Assembly: GCA_964017125.1 (NCBI GenBank)
Contig: OZ024915.1
Span: forward strand, 20,778,553-20,842,552
Direction of reading: 5' to 3'
Source of the DNA: Flabesymbios commensalis
Taxonomy: Eukaryota > Annelida > Polychaeta > Terebellida > Flabelligeridae
DNA length: 64,000 bases
In this document: in pieces, positions 22,441-35,102 of the stretch
How the letters are laid out: the number at the start of each line of letters is the position of its first letter
Position numbering within the stretch: the stretch's first letter is position 1
The notes under the pieces: generated by a model
Told to the model about the DNA's origin: nothing
The model's database searches: none
Seen by the model: only the letters and a program-made list of their open reading frames with translations
Made by a program: the position numbers and the translations under genes

Positions 22441-23061
22441 CAATAGCCCACCTTTTTTAATTAAAATTAAAAGGCGGGCTAAAAAGGATAACTTAATTTC
22501 TGCGGCAAGCTGCCCCCTTCTCAACACACACAAGCACAACAAAAAAATTGGAGGACTGGTTCATAGCTTCCATTTTAGCCCGAAATGAAAGAAATCTGTC
22601 ATTGTGGTTTGAGTGTTTGGTTTGACAACTGAATTTTAGCTCTTCGAACATTTTTTTAACACCTGTTATCCGAGATACATCAAAAACCAATGAGGGCGAT
22701 AACAGCCCTCAGCTTCAATTTCCCCTTAAATTAAAACAAATTCGTCAATCGGTTCGGACGGTATTGTTGGACAACTGAATTTTGAGTGAGGTCAAGATAT
22801 TTTCACGAAAAAAAAACCTCCCCAGGCATATACAGTACATTACTGAAATTTAAAAACAATCTGCATAGACGCTTAGACTCAGTCTGAGTGGCAAAAACAA
22901 AACGCACACGTCAGCAGCGGACAGTCAATGCAAAAAACAGTAAACATTCACACTCAAATGGGGATGCTTAATTGGACTTAAATTATTAGTAATACCCAAA
23001 ATATGCATAGCACTATAGCGTCCCTAATATCCAAATCCGCCCTTCTGATTGCCTCACATTA

Positions 23062-23380
23062 GGGCGGGGGCCCTAGGGTAGTGGTTAGCACCGCTGCCTT
23101 TCACGCCAGAGTTCGGGGTTCGGTTCCCGGTCTCGGCGGTTTCAAAGAAACAAAAATGTTTCTTCTCCATCCACGTGTGAAAGTCAGTAGTGTGGGGAGC
23201 CTCCGTGACCAAGAGGTAGCGTGCTCGGCCTCAGACCGCCAGGGCTCGAATTTCGAATCCTGTGTCTGGAGAACAGTGTCATCACATTCATCTCACCATC
23301 CTCAGGAGGTTCTCCTGGCCCAGTTTAGCTTATATGTGCACAAAAGTGGCCTAAAGCCCGATTCATTTCATTTTTGCCTC
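23062..23380 (+). mobile_element. Two tRNA-derived SINE segments
   Basis: The first (23,062-23,150) has an A-box-like GGGTAGTGGTTAGCACCG and a B box GGTTCGGTTCCC. The second (about 23,192-23,380) has TGACCAAGAGGTAGCGTGC with TCGAATTTCGAATCC, then a body ending GCCCGATTCATTTCATTTTT. Spacing between the two boxes suits a tRNA head, but the cloverleaf is not intact, so these are SINEs and not tRNA genes. Absent from the left arm. Confidence 0.7.
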
Positions 23381-23636
23381 ACATTATTTCTTCAAATATT
23401 TACATGCATTCACTGTTCTTATAACACGTGTCTGGGCTAAGCAGTGGCGATTTGTGGTGCCCACTTTTTGGTGGGATATCTAATAGATATTATCTATCCT
23501 GATTTCCTGTTGTGACTTGGTGATTCGTTTGTTCAATTGATCATACTTTAGATTACCAATAACTGTGATTAACCTGGCGCTGATCGGCCTTAAGCGGAGC
23601 GAGTCGCCTGGTCCACGGCTATGATCAACCTATAAC

Positions 23637-23860
23637 CATAACCCTTTCAAGCCAAGAATTACCATTGGCATCTTCATTTACTACAAGCCGCGAATTGCTG
23701 TCGCAATTCTAGACTTGTACATGTTGTAGTGGGTGGCATTTGATGACAATATATTGTTACTATTAAAACAGTTCTATGAAAATGTTCTAAAACCTCTCGG
23801 TTTCAATAATTCACAGAGATGCAAAATGATGCATCGTAAAGATTTAAAGGATTAAAGCGC
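23637..23860. mobile_element. TTAA MITE, family B (right-arm copy)
   Basis: Inverted partner of 6179-6412, shared by both arms and hence older than the duplication. Contains CTACAAGCCGCGAATTGCTG and GATGCAAAATGATGCATC. Confidence 0.65.
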
Positions 23861-25579
23861 TATGTCACAGGATGTTTATCCTTACCCACTTGATGTTGTG
23901 TCTCGCTACCGCGACCCGCAACTTCAAGTAGATGAAAATACGTATTGATCCTTTAAACTTTCTTATTGAAAAACAAATAAATATACTGAAAAAGGCTACA
24001 GATGTGACTAGAAATTTATTTAAGAGTTCAAACAACATAACTTTTTGACACCATTAGCTAGCTTACCGTTCAACTGCGCATGTTATAGCATCTCGCAAAG
24101 AAGATTTCTTTGATGTCCTGGGCATCAATTGGTGATGACAATATCGACACATCTGGAGCCATCGCCTCAGGAGGCGGCCATTTATTAGGCTGATTTCATA
24201 GCACGAATTTCTGGAACTCCAGATGTGCCCACACCAACAGAAGAAATAGGCGTGTACTTTTATTCCTTTGAAAAAAAAATACATTTAATTAAAGTCAAAT
24301 CTACCTTTACAAATTCGGGGTTACGAAAAACAAAATATGCCAGTCTTTTGTGTACAGCTACATGTAGCGGTAGCGTATTTTTTATGTCAGCATTTGTTGT
24401 GCTGTGTTTTTGCAGAGCAGTACGTGATAACAAATAACATAGCATTCAGCAGTGCCTTTCCCAGCCAACATGACACATTTACCACTGTCTACACAATGTT
24501 GAATGAAAGTTGGTCCATCGTCTACAACGCTGGCCCAACATAAAGTCGACATTGTGTCAATGTCTCATGTTTGATGGGTTGACATACATATACATAGACA
24601 CATTATATACATATTACACACACTGTGACAGAATTCTCCATCAACTATATCATTTATTGTCACTCTCGCTGGATTTATCACATAAATGGGCATTGTAGTG
24701 TTATCACATACATAATGTAGAATACCATTAGTTCAATACGTGTAAAGATGACATTGCTATTTTATATTGCCAAATCTGGGATAAACGTAATCAATAACAT
24801 AAAATAAACATATAAACCTTCTCGAATTTTATCTACAAACATATAATTAGTATCATATTGTGAAAAACCGTCGTGTAAACCAATACTATGTAATCATTTT
24901 GATTTTGATCACAGCTGAATTAAAAACTATTCACAATTTTGGATATGAAGATGCACAAGTTTCTGAGTACATTACAGGATGAAATATTCAGCAACTTGAG
25001 TGATTTGTATGGTATTGTTTTAAGAGGGTTCTGAAACAATCACATACAAACAGGTAATGAAATTCATCACCAATTTCTCTTGGAGTAATGTCACATTCAG
25101 TATCTACACGGTTGTCCCCAGGTCCAAACAGAACAAGACAGACAGTTGCGAATCAGAAAGGCAAGCAAAAAGGTGGGTGTAGCATAGAAGCAAACAAGCA
25201 TTGTCTTAAAACAAGGAGTAGGGTTCCGCAAACGCATGTCGTTGCTGCTCTAGTTTATCAATCTACACATGCAATATACCATATAAACTTTAATTAAAAT
25301 CAAATGATGTATTGATACATGGTGCAGAGGATTAAACAGTGATCTTTACAAATACGTTGAAACATTTTTTTATTACAAAATAATCAAAATGGACAACAAA
25401 ACAAGCCAGTCAATATGGCCAGTGGAAACGATTTAATAAAACATAATTATTTGCCATATCTATATTTGACTTATGTTTTCTGAACCAGATGTGTATATAT
25501 TTAAACTGAGTTGTATTTAGATGTGTACATGGCATATATATTTATAAATCAGAGACCATTGCAGCCTTTTTTGAAAATG

Positions 25580-25753
25580 TGTGTATTTAGAAGAATGTTA
25601 TCCGACAGATTCGAATTCAGCACACCTAAATTATGTAAAAACAGGGGGATAAAAAATTATACACAGAAATTCCGAGAAAAAAATCATGTTTCAGATTTCA
25701 CCCCATGCTACATACACAAATTTTCATGAATGGTTTCAATATTCTTTTAATAA

Positions 25754-25791
<38 letters not shown>

Positions 25792-26150
25792 CACTCATTT
25801 TTAAGCATACACACATCTGGGTTAGGAAAATATATTCCATATATGGATATGTCCAATAACTACTTTTTAAAGTCGTTTTCTTTCACCATGTTGAATCGTT
25901 GTTTTGATGTTTATTATGATTATTTTATAATAACAAATGATGCTTGAGCGTATGGGGAGAGACGACTACGTATTCTACTGCACTGTGTGATATATCGTTA
26001 GAACGGGAATTTAATTATCTGTTACTATGGTATATCGTAAGAGTAGATTCGTTAATCAGAACATCAACGACAGACGTTTGCGTAGCCCTGCCGCCTAATT
26101 TTAAACAGGTTCGGGAGTACCTCCGTATAAGCGGTCAAAAACATCCATGG
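25580..26150 (+). repeat. Dispersed repeat R1, direct partner at 60,945-61,450
   Basis: Shares with 60,945-61,450 the blocks GACAGAYTCGAATTCAGCAC, AAATTATGTAAAAACA, TTTAAGCATACAYAYATYTGG, AACGGGAATTKAATT and CTAAACAGGTTSGGG-type sequence, in the same order and orientation. Diverged, with no coding capacity seen. Probably part of an unclassified transposon. Confidence 0.7.
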
Positions 26151-26426
26151 GGCTAAATTTCGGGCTGTTAATATCAAAATATGTCTTCTTGACACTATAA
26201 TGGTTTTAAAAATGTAAGTTGCAAAAGTTAATCCATCCTATGTTCGTGGACCATTTTTACCTGCTATACTAATTCTAGACACATGGGTATACTCTGTGCG
26301 GGAGGGTTAGATTTTGGGAGGGTCGCATAAATTTGTAGAAAAGAGGGGTATATGAGAGGGGTAGATTCTGGGAGGGTCGCATTATAGAGGGTATATTCCT
26401 GGAGGGAGCTGTAAATTATGGGATCT

Positions 26427-26578
26427 GGGGTGCATATTACAAAGAATCCTAACTTTGATCCTATCTTAACTTTCTCTTATTTCCATTACAAAAATTAGGA
26501 TTCATCCTAACTTTTGTAATGGAAAAAAGAGAAAGTTGAGATAGGATCAAAGTTAGGATTCTTTGTAATATGCACCCC
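26427..26578. mobile_element. Foldback MITE, family E
   Basis: Almost perfect 150-bp palindrome with arms GGGGTGCATATTACAAAGAA and TTCTTTGTAATATGCACCCC and only a few central bases unpaired. A related element, with CATCCCACAAAGCATCTTAA arms, is nested in a family D MITE at 57,768-57,915. Confidence 0.85.
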
Positions 26579-26880
26579 AGAAGACACCTCATATAATCAC
26601 GAAAAGGGGGTATATCCTGAGAGGGAGGGGTGGATCATTAGAGCCGCCAAGATCTACCCTGGGGTGGGCCCTATAATCTAGGATATACCCCGGGGGATTA
26701 ATCTGGGGTTTTGCACCAGCAATACCCAAATGAGATTTCTTAATTTGTGTCTGAATCAAATTAATTATGATAGACAATCAACAATCTCAATTTGTACGAG
26801 ATGTTAATCTGTATTCAAAGCTCGATACACGTCGTCTTTAGCTAGATGCACTTTTATAACAAACATTATTAATACGCTGA

Positions 26881-26936
26881 TTTGCTGAAAAACTAAATAG
26901 GCCTACATGTGTAGGCCTATTTAGTTTTTCAGCAAA
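26881..26936. repeat. Perfect 56-bp palindrome containing TAGGCCTA twice
   Basis: 27-base arms match exactly around a 2-base centre: TTTGCTGAAAAACTAAATAG, GCCTACA, centre TG, then the complement. No mismatch. Each arm carries the octamer TAGGCCTA. Confidence 0.9.
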
Positions 26937-28439
26937 TAAATGTTTTTATTTCTCTTCTGGCCATATCAAATTAATCATAGTGAAGTATTGGAACGAGAGC
27001 ATATTGTTAAAATTACTTCATAGGACTAAGTGAGCATTAGCTACGATAATCACGCATTCGTAGGATGATCATTGTGTTTCAAATAATGGCCAAACCTCAC
27101 CCAACATAATTTCTGACTGTTGTTTCATATTCATAAATATGTCTTCTATGACATCAAAAAATCTTTAGAAAGTCGAGTGATGGAAAGTACTTTAAAACAA
27201 CTGTTTCTTAACCATACCCTTCCAACATATTTGACTATTTTATGGTGGGATAACAAGCCACATCATAGCAGTGTTATAAACGTATTTTAATAGAAAAATC
27301 AGTGCGATTTTATTATTGAGATTACCAGTGCTTTCTTAAAAGACCTCCATATTATTTATACATATTTATAATAGTCTCACATATATTTTAAATCAATAGC
27401 TAACACCTCAGCCGTCGCAAATGTGATTATCTGACCCGATAATTTCAAACCTAAGTACAGGACAACCGCGATAAAGATTTTGTATTCAAATAACATCAAA
27501 AACATTAAATCCCTCACATCAAAAACATTAAATCCCTCACTTATCACGGAAGATTAAAGTATTCCCGTTACAATATGCCTCGCCTACCCCCTAATATACA
27601 TGTCCAGGCATACATACACTTTTAGAGGCAGTTGTTAGAGACAGTGTGTATTATAGGCCTACAGTACGAATAATTATACTAACACTAACAAAATGTGTAC
27701 AGTTCCAGATTGGATCCAAAAAGGTTTAGCTCAAATACTTTTGCAAACAAAAAACTCTAAATATAATAATTTTCGTCAAGTCGAAAAACATCATACATAT
27801 ACACAAAATATGCGTATAGATGTATTTAGTTACAGCACTTACATTGGTTAGTAGGCCTATAGGTTTTCATTAATTTTAGTGTAATGACTAAAGGAAAGTT
27901 CATAATAACTGAATCTTTGGATAATATGTATATTGATTATCAGCATTCATATGTTTTTAAAATCTATTATTCTTTCTCTATGAGGGGGTATTTCCGTTAG
28001 CAATTTAAAAAATCGAGCGGAATAAAAATAACTAGGTGCTAAGGTAGTGACTGTTGCTGCCAAATGCGAAATTAAACACGTTGTTAATACTGAAACTCCA
28101 TGATGTCTCTGTATATATAGTTTTTTCTTGACCTACTCTATTTTTCAACTTCTAGTTGATAGCTTTCTTCGTCTTCTTCTTCCACATTACATTTGTTCTT
28201 CAACTTTATATGTGACGTGTTTCTGTCACGCCGCTTTCCGTTCGCTGCTGTTTTTCTTTGTATGTTTCTTTGATTGTTTTCATTTGCGGTCATATTTCTA
28301 CTACTTAGTTCTATAGTCTGCATGTTCTCTTTCTCTCGCTATTTTTTTCGCTGATGAATTATCAGTCTCTTTTACTTTATGATGGTACACTCCTACCTCC
28401 CTTTGTCATGCAATTTTCTTTGCTGTTCTATTTATTTTT

Positions 28440-29640
28440 CTTTAGGTAGTGTTATTACAATTTATTTTCCTGTACTGTTCTCCTTTGATTTCCTATACTT
28501 TGGTTGCATTCACTACTCTTTCTACCACATCACATTATTGTCTTTCACTATGTACCCCTCCTTGTTACCGTTACTTTATTAGCTGATGAGTCCCAAGTTA
28601 TATATATTCATATACATTATTGTTACAAGGGCCATCATGCTCTTTTTTTGTATTATACTTTATTCTATGCTTTAAAAGTCATTTATCTTCAATAAGCTTC
28701 TTCTATGACACTCCTAATATTTTTTCTTATGGGATACCGTTAATGATCGGAAAATAATATATGTAAAATAAAATTGCGAACGTTTGTTCTGGATTCCAAT
28801 GCCATACATGTTACATGTATTTTACCTGTAGTCCGCAGTTTTAATCTTTTTTTTTTGAACACCGCTTCTAATATACATTCGGTCTTTAAAAAATTGTATA
28901 ACCAAATTGTAATTGAATAAATTTGATAACAGTGTCGATTAGTTTTGCGTCGCAGCAGAAACTCGTAGTTTAAAATTATTCGCATATTTTGTAAAACAAA
29001 TGTATAATCATTTACATAATTGCAAATAACGAAAAGTGGGAACAATTTTGCAAAAAATAAATTAGTCTGAACCGTCTATTCTTTCGTCATCAATTACGTT
29101 TTAAAAAAACTTCGTCCACTGGAGACTGAGGCATCAGATATTGTTAACAGGAGGCAAATGGTTATAATTGTGCATAGGCTACACTGATAATAAACACAAA
29201 TAAAAATGCATCGCGATAAGATATTATGACAATTTTTTATGAAGAGTGAACAGAGAGGTGTGTGAATAAAATAGTGTAACGGAAATGTGCCAAATAACTG
29301 GACTTAAATGACTTTTCGATTACACATTTGCAACGTTATTTCTAGTTATTTTATATTTACAATAAATTCTGCTGAAATAATTTTAATTTTGCGATGACTC
29401 TGCTTCAATTATGCACTGTACTGTTCCCAGATTAATGTTGTTGTATAAATTCAAAGTTCCTGGTAGATTGTGAATAGTTCTGAGCCATTTGCCTGCGCAT
29501 CGTATAAGAAATATACATACATCCATACATAGCCTTTTTAACATGGGTGCTAATGGGGGGGGGGTGTAATCATCGCTTTCAATATGTTCCACCACTCTAA
29601 TCACGTAAGACTTTTGATATGTTATACAGGACACTTTAGT
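28440..29640 (+). repeat. Dispersed repeat R2, inverted partner at 49,370-50,560
   Basis: Reverse-complement matches with 49,370-50,560 along its length, for example TATGGGATACCGTTAATGAT with ATCATTAACGGTATCCCATA, and the CATACATCCATACATAGCCT block with AGGCTATGTATGGATGTATG. No conserved frame is evident. Confidence 0.75.
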
Positions 29641-31310
29641 GACAATAAAAAAGGTGAGATACTTTATGTTGCAATTTGTATGAGGTCATATAATTTAAAA
29701 ACAGTACTATCGGATTTACTGATTATGTAGTGATGGGTATTTAATTTGTTCATTAAGTAAGCCTATATACATGTAGGCCTATTATGGATGCAAGAAAATC
29801 CTATGTACTTATCTACTTTATTATATACTTGTCAGTACAATTATGTCATTGTTTTTGCCGCAATTAAAATAATAATCAAATATACCCTTCCAATGATTGG
29901 AATTATATTTCAAAAATAGATATAGAATAAGTCTCTAATCAGCTGCCCAAGTGGGGACGAAAATTACTATTAACAATTATCACAGAACACCGTTTAACCA
30001 ACTACAACTAAAACTTGGACGCTCTGTAAATGTCTGACAAAATAACAAAACAAATAAAAAAAACAAATTAGTTCATATCCTTATGTACTTGCATATTGGC
30101 TCACAAAAACTCACATACTATACATAAAACGTTTACATCTGCTCATATCTTTCAATTAGTGTGTATATTTTTCACTACATATTTAATTTATAGTGTTGCA
30201 CTCACTTTGTAGGCCTATTTCACGCCTGTCAGCCACCAAATTGTGGTAATTTAGGTTCTTTTAATCAGTTTGCTCACAACTTCCCCTTCAGGTTTTGTTC
30301 TCCTCAAACTACAAAAAAGAAGAGCGCGGTGTCAGAAGATATTACTCTTGAGCGCCCAGGACTGGTTCAAACTACACAAATAGATTAGCAAATGCTTTCA
30401 TGTTAGCTACACATTAAAATTGATTTTAAATTTATGACATTGTATATTATTCAATATTAATTTACTTTTTTATTATGGACAAAAATGGATTTTAAAGGAA
30501 ATATAGATTCCACTTTTACAATAAGTTAAGAAAATATATGTCTAAGAAGATCGGACGCCTACTACCTACTTGCGCACTCATAATAAATACATCGAACATC
30601 TTAAATCACAAGCGACGAAAATATATAATTGAAATACAGTTTATTTATTATTGAATATTTTCAATGGAATGTATAATATGGCATCTAGTAAATTCAACAT
30701 TGTTACACCCTTGTGCTTGATTTTATCAATTTTGTATAAAACACATTTTTCTAGCCGGAACACAGATTGACTGGTATAAAATTTGTGTATTTATTCATAA
30801 TAATATCAAGTTTATGAAGTGACCGACTGAAACAATACTAAGTCATACCAATTGACGAGAAAAAATCCAATAAGTCATTTTTATCGATCAACCTGCTCTA
30901 AAGTATTTAAACGTTTGGCCTTCTATATACACAATACGGAAGCTTGGGAAATAATATAATTAGCTTTAAATCACCGTTTTCTTCTTCTTTCCACCATGTC
31001 GTTAGAGAGAGCACCTGCGAAATAGACACAAACACTTTTTTTTACAAATATAGGGATATTAATGTCAATCGTTTGTACATGCATAATGCTTTAGCACAAC
31101 TAGAATACAATACATCAATAATCTTAGACAATCATTATTAATTAGAAAACTTATTTAAATAATGTTTTTAAAGACGATATAGGTTAACTTTTGCATTTTA
31201 ACTTTTATTTTTATTGACTGAAGTCTCTTAATAGTTCTATGCTGCAATAAACCTGATATAACATAAATTATCACAGGGTTAGCTTCAAAAGTAGGAACAT
31301 AAATTTGCCC

Positions 31311-31337
31311 CCCCCCCCCACACACACACACACACAC
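31311..31337. repeat. Poly-C / CA microsatellite
   Basis: Eleven C residues followed by about nine CA units. Confidence 0.95.
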
Positions 31338-31545
31338 AATTTAGAAGACCGCAAATAACAAAAAAACATATTGATAAAAAACAAAGGCAGAAAAAATTAA
31401 GGCGAAAAAAATTAGGTTGAGAAAAGTAAATAATTAAAAGATGTCGGTATAATTAATAATCATAAAGTAGCATTCACACTGTGAAATATATACATACAAT
31501 TCTACAATTCTGAAACTATAGATAGATTTCAAATTTGGGATTGCA

Positions 31546-31548
<3 letters not shown>

Positions 31549-31579
<31 letters not shown>
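31549..31579. repeat. CAT microsatellite at the outer edge of the right arm
   Basis: About ten CAT units. In the left arm the matching place (about 2128-2146) has a short GGTGGTGGTAGTGATGATG run, so the repeat expanded after duplication. Confidence 0.9.
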
Positions 31580-31584
31580 TCATC

Positions 31585-31835
31585 ATGACGCGACGACAGA
31601 CGCGAAAATCGCGAGACTGCCCACACACCAACGCGACATGTGAGGAGTGAAAACCTGCGCGACAACCGGCGCGACGCGCGACGAAAATGTAACAGTTTTG
31701 AAAATGATCGCGTTGCCTATCGCACTCGCGTACGTCGTAGCCCTCGTATGTTTTGTCAATTATCATAAAGTGTGTTTGATAAACTGCGCGCGCGACGTTG
31801 TGCTGGTGAAATCGCGCTGGCGTGTTTTACGCTTT
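31585..31835 (-). mobile_element. CpG-rich repeat element, family G
   Basis: Longer copy of the element at 14,550-14,705, opposite orientation: complement of CACGCCAGCGCGATTTC, GGCAACGCGATCATTTTC and TTACATTTTCGTCGCGCG. Small frames on both strands here have no support. Confidence 0.55.
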
Positions 31836-32340
31836 ATACAACAATTTCCAGATCATTTACTTAATGCTGTCATCATTTTTCTTGTTAGTAAAAAATGTAG
31901 TTTCGGGTTTAATCATTCATGTGCTTAGCCGTGATTGCAATTTGTAGCTTGCACTTCGATAAATCATAATGTCTTTGCTAAAAATGTATTTTGCGACAGT
32001 AAAAGAGGGAAATATTTTGACGATTTAATTATTATCTAATTTGATGGAAAATAAATAATAATAAAATCCTGATAAGTCTGCGCAGTTTACAGTAACCATA
32101 CTGGGTAACTGTATTTTGCACAGCCAGGCACAGCCGATTTATTATTTATAAATGTTTGTTCTTTTGGAAAAACACATTTACATCTCTCAAGACAGACCTT
32201 TTGAGTAATAAGTCTTTGTTTTGTTGGGTTAAAATGCCAAAAGGGTAATAGTTCCTTACTGTATACGCCTAATAAGGATATGACGACTATTACAATATTA
32301 TTTAATTATACAGTCAACATCACCATAATTCTGGGAAACG

Positions 32341-32354
32341 CGGTGACGTCACCG
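32341..32354. promoter_or_regulatory. Perfect CRE-type palindrome
   Basis: CGGTGACGTCACCG is a 14-bp perfect palindrome containing TGACGTCA, the full CREB/ATF site, followed by an ETS-like CCGGAAAC. No transcription unit is visible nearby, so function is not shown. Confidence 0.35.
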
Positions 32355-32878
32355 GAAACCGTTTTGAATGGCAGCTCAGTGAAAACAAAGTTATATAACA
32401 CCCCTCCCCCATATTTTATTGAAATAGCCAGCTCGCTGAAAATATTGGAGGTCAAGGCTATTGAATCTCGCAGAATACTATATCATAATCTAATGTCATC
32501 AATTTTTATTTAAGTAATGTAATGATGGGTTTATCACAGACCCATTATTTTGTTTGTCTGTCTGATTTATCTTGTGAAGCGCAAGTATATATGTAGCCTA
32601 GATAATAACTAGGCCGATATTTTTAAAACGCATGTGCGTCACTGGGCGTCAGTTCGTGTTGTCATGCTGAATTTTATTACTAATTGTTCAGATTATTCTA
32701 CTCGTTTTGTATAATGTTATAAATGTACAATATGTCCAAGGTGAGAGCGGCCTACAGTGGGGCACACCAGCTGGTCAGCAGATGAAAGGGGCAGCAGTCA
32801 CAGGGAGGCAGGACAGACTCACAGTGGGGGGGGGGGGGGGTGATAACAATCACAGGATCTGGTGGTCCAATAAATGCA

Positions 32879-33110
32879 TTAACCCTTTAACCGCCGGTAC
32901 CGCATATATTCGGGTTTTCATTTTTATTAGCACATTAAGTACCACTTTTTAGATATGTTTAAGATGTGACATCAATCAGCAATATTTGAGAAGAGTTGAC
33001 CTCCATTTTGTCAAATCTGCATAATTTTCACTCACTTGAAGTTGTGGATCGCGTCAACTTCAAGTGGGTGAAAATTCAGATTGAATAATTTGGCGGTTAA
33101 AGCGTTGAAG
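32879..33110. mobile_element. TTAA MITE, family C
   Basis: Starts TTAACCCTTTAACCGCC, ends TTTGGCGGTTAAAG, and includes the CACTTGAAGTTGTGG hairpin. A poly-G run (32,827-32,841) lies just upstream. Confidence 0.65.
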
Positions 33111-34866
33111 AGGATCACCCTAATAAATCGTTGAGTAACAAGTGGGTTACAAGTAGGGGGAACGAGGATCAAATGCCGAAAATTTAAACTACTTCAGTTA
33201 TACAATGGTTACCAAGATTCTATTCTCGGAAAAAAACACATGTTTCACCTCTTGTTTTTTCACTTTGGCATGGCGTATTGTGTTGTTTAAGTTGCGATGA
33301 CAATTCGTAGCCCGCGCAGTTTATTATAACTCCAAACGCAACCAATTTATTTTTACAAAATATACAATTTATATTTTTGCGGTAAAACACATTTATGCAT
33401 GCATAGGCCAAGACAAACCTTTCAAGTGAATAATCTTTATTTTTATTTCAAAGAATATTGCAAGCAAACTCCTGTACTATAGTTTACCCGGTCCCCTGAC
33501 GACAAATATACAGTGGCATAATTATGACAGAATGAGTCAATTTTCAGGATATAATCAAAATCAAATCAAATTTATTTGCACAACAATTAGCATTATATCG
33601 GCAAAATGACATACTTTAATCGACTGCTTTAGCTGCGCAGTTAACAGCACTCTTACAGGGTAGCTGTATTTTGCGAAGCCTAACGCAGCCGATTTTTCAT
33701 TAATTCAACTCAACGCTCGAGTAATACTTTCGTCCGCTATGACAAATATTTGAAAGTAATTATTTTTAATCGAGTATATATATACAGCTTCCTACAAACT
33801 AAATCGTGGTCTAACACATTTTCAAAGAGTGATTCATCTAGTTATTACATGATGTTGAATAATCTCTTGTCAACCTCTGTTGGTGATATTTTAAATGGTT
33901 CGGTGGCACGTAGGCCACGTAGGAGTAGAGTTTTCGGGGTTTTTTACATATGCCCTATGGACCTGGATAAATCTATTTAACAAACATTACTGACAACAGC
34001 CACCGTATTTTGCATGGACTGCCCTGGAAATATCTAACGGGGATGCTTTTGATGTTTTAATTTATTTCAAATATTATGCAGAAACCATGCAAAGTAGTAA
34101 AGTTGGGCAATCATCAAGTCGGGCCTGTGGGAGCGCTATTAGTAAGAATTGACACTAAATATAAAAAACGTTAAATATGAAATAAACCGGTTGAATATAT
34201 AAACAATAATATTTCCGCTAAATATTTCTCCGCCAAATGAATATTTAAAAAAGCCGAATCACGTTTAAATAGCCTACATGTCTAATTCTAAAAGGTTTGA
34301 AGTCTCTAATTCTGAATTTCATGCTCATTCTGAAATTGAATTTATGTCGCCGACGCTTCTTTTTCAGAAAAAAACACAAATTCAGATTTTTTCTTAAAAA
34401 CAATCGTACATCGATTTGTTTAATTTTAATACATGAAAAGATTATAATGAATTGATAATTAGAAAAGCTTTATTTTCAATCTAAGAAATATTGCTTTATA
34501 GTCTATGTCCGATCTCGTCCTTTGAATCCAGATTTATTGGTCGTTTAGGCATACGTGTGTCTTTACCAAGAAAAGATGTATCCACATGGTTTTATTGAAA
34601 TTTCATACTTGGATACTTGGTATATTTGCTAATATGAATGAAACATGTAAAGGGAACGTAAAATTTACGTCAGATAGAAAGTGTACCGAAACCGCCGTTT
34701 ATCAGTTATTCCTGTAATTCTTATTTTGAACATGCCTAAAATTAAATATCTTATTTCTCTTTTAACTGGTACATGCGTAATTCTAGTCTATGGATATGTT
34801 GACATTATTATGGATATATCAAGGTGCTGAAATGAAAATGATGATTTTAGCCTGATTGTGTCGTTG
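33111..34866. other. Intergenic, nothing coding seen
   Basis: AT-rich DNA with two copies of the 130-150-bp repeat (above) and the worn right end of a family D MITE (34,775-34,866, ending TTTTAGCCTGATTGTGTCG). Confidence 0.55.
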
Positions 34867-35102
34867 TTACCCTTTCAAGCCTGAATTTCCCATTGTCTTC
34901 TATCCACTACAAGTCGCGAATTGCTGTCGCAATTCACGCCTTGTAAGTGGTTCAAGAAAAACGAAATGAAAAAAAATACTGCCATTATGACAACAATTTC
35001 AAAAAAATCTTAGTTCTGTAACCGCTAGGTGTAGGAAATTAAGTCATTCTTCAGAGATGCAGAACGATGCTTTCATTCATCGTGAGAGTCTAAAGGGTTA
35101 TT
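34867..35102. mobile_element. TTAA MITE, family B
   Basis: Starts TTACCCTTTCAAGCC, ends GTCTAAAGGGTTA. Shares CTACAAGTCGCGAATTGCTG with the copy at 23,637. Confidence 0.65.

Larger units (their letters stand above)
24590..29935. other. Right-arm insertion of about 5.3 kb, no intact gene
   Basis: The left arm lacks this stretch; its place there holds the minisatellite and LINE tail. It includes two dispersed repeats (25,580-26,150 and 28,440-29,640), a TA microsatellite (25,760-25,791), GGGAGGGT-rich low-complexity sequence (26,290-26,700), a foldback element and a perfect palindrome. All open frames are short and unassigned. Confidence 0.6.
21719..31014 (-). pseudogene. Decayed inverted copy of the ZAR1-like gene
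   Basis: Exon equivalents on the minus strand: exon 2 at 31,014-30,975 (40 nt instead of 123), exon 3 at 30,308-30,206 (103 nt instead of 110, in-frame TAA), exon 4 at 24,265-24,067 (199 nt, open, same splice signals) and exon 5 at 21,875-21,719 (157 nt, ends TAA). Exon 1 and the promoter lie outside the duplication. Exon 4 matches the first gene at 49 of 65 residues, but the first zinc ligand (C122) has become Phe and the cysteine contributed by the exon 4/5 junction is Arg. Exon 5 keeps PPHRCDLCEMC and adds about ten C-terminal residues. Exons 4 and 5 have kept their frames better than exons 2 and 3, so a shorter transcript from a new start cannot be excluded. Confidence 0.8.
12890..31560 (-). 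repeat. Right arm of the inverted duplication
   Basis: Inverted counterpart of 2130-9890, expanded to more than twice that length by insertions: the 6.1-kb block 15,102-21,194, the 22,030-22,440 tandem repeat, SINEs (23,062-23,380) and about 5.3 kb at 24,590-29,935. The outer limit is a CAT microsatellite (31,549-31,579), the inner limit the foldback MITE ending at 12,906. Carries the decayed second ZAR1-like gene. Confidence 0.85.
32080..33760 (+). repeat. Three diverged copies of a 130-150-bp repeat
   Basis: Copies at about 32,085-32,230, 33,300-33,440 and 33,625-33,760 share CTGCGCAGTT, a GGGTARCTGTATTTTGC block, GCAGCCGATTT or AAAACACATTTA, and ...GAGTAATA. A MITE of family C and unique sequence lie between them. 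Confidence 0.55.
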
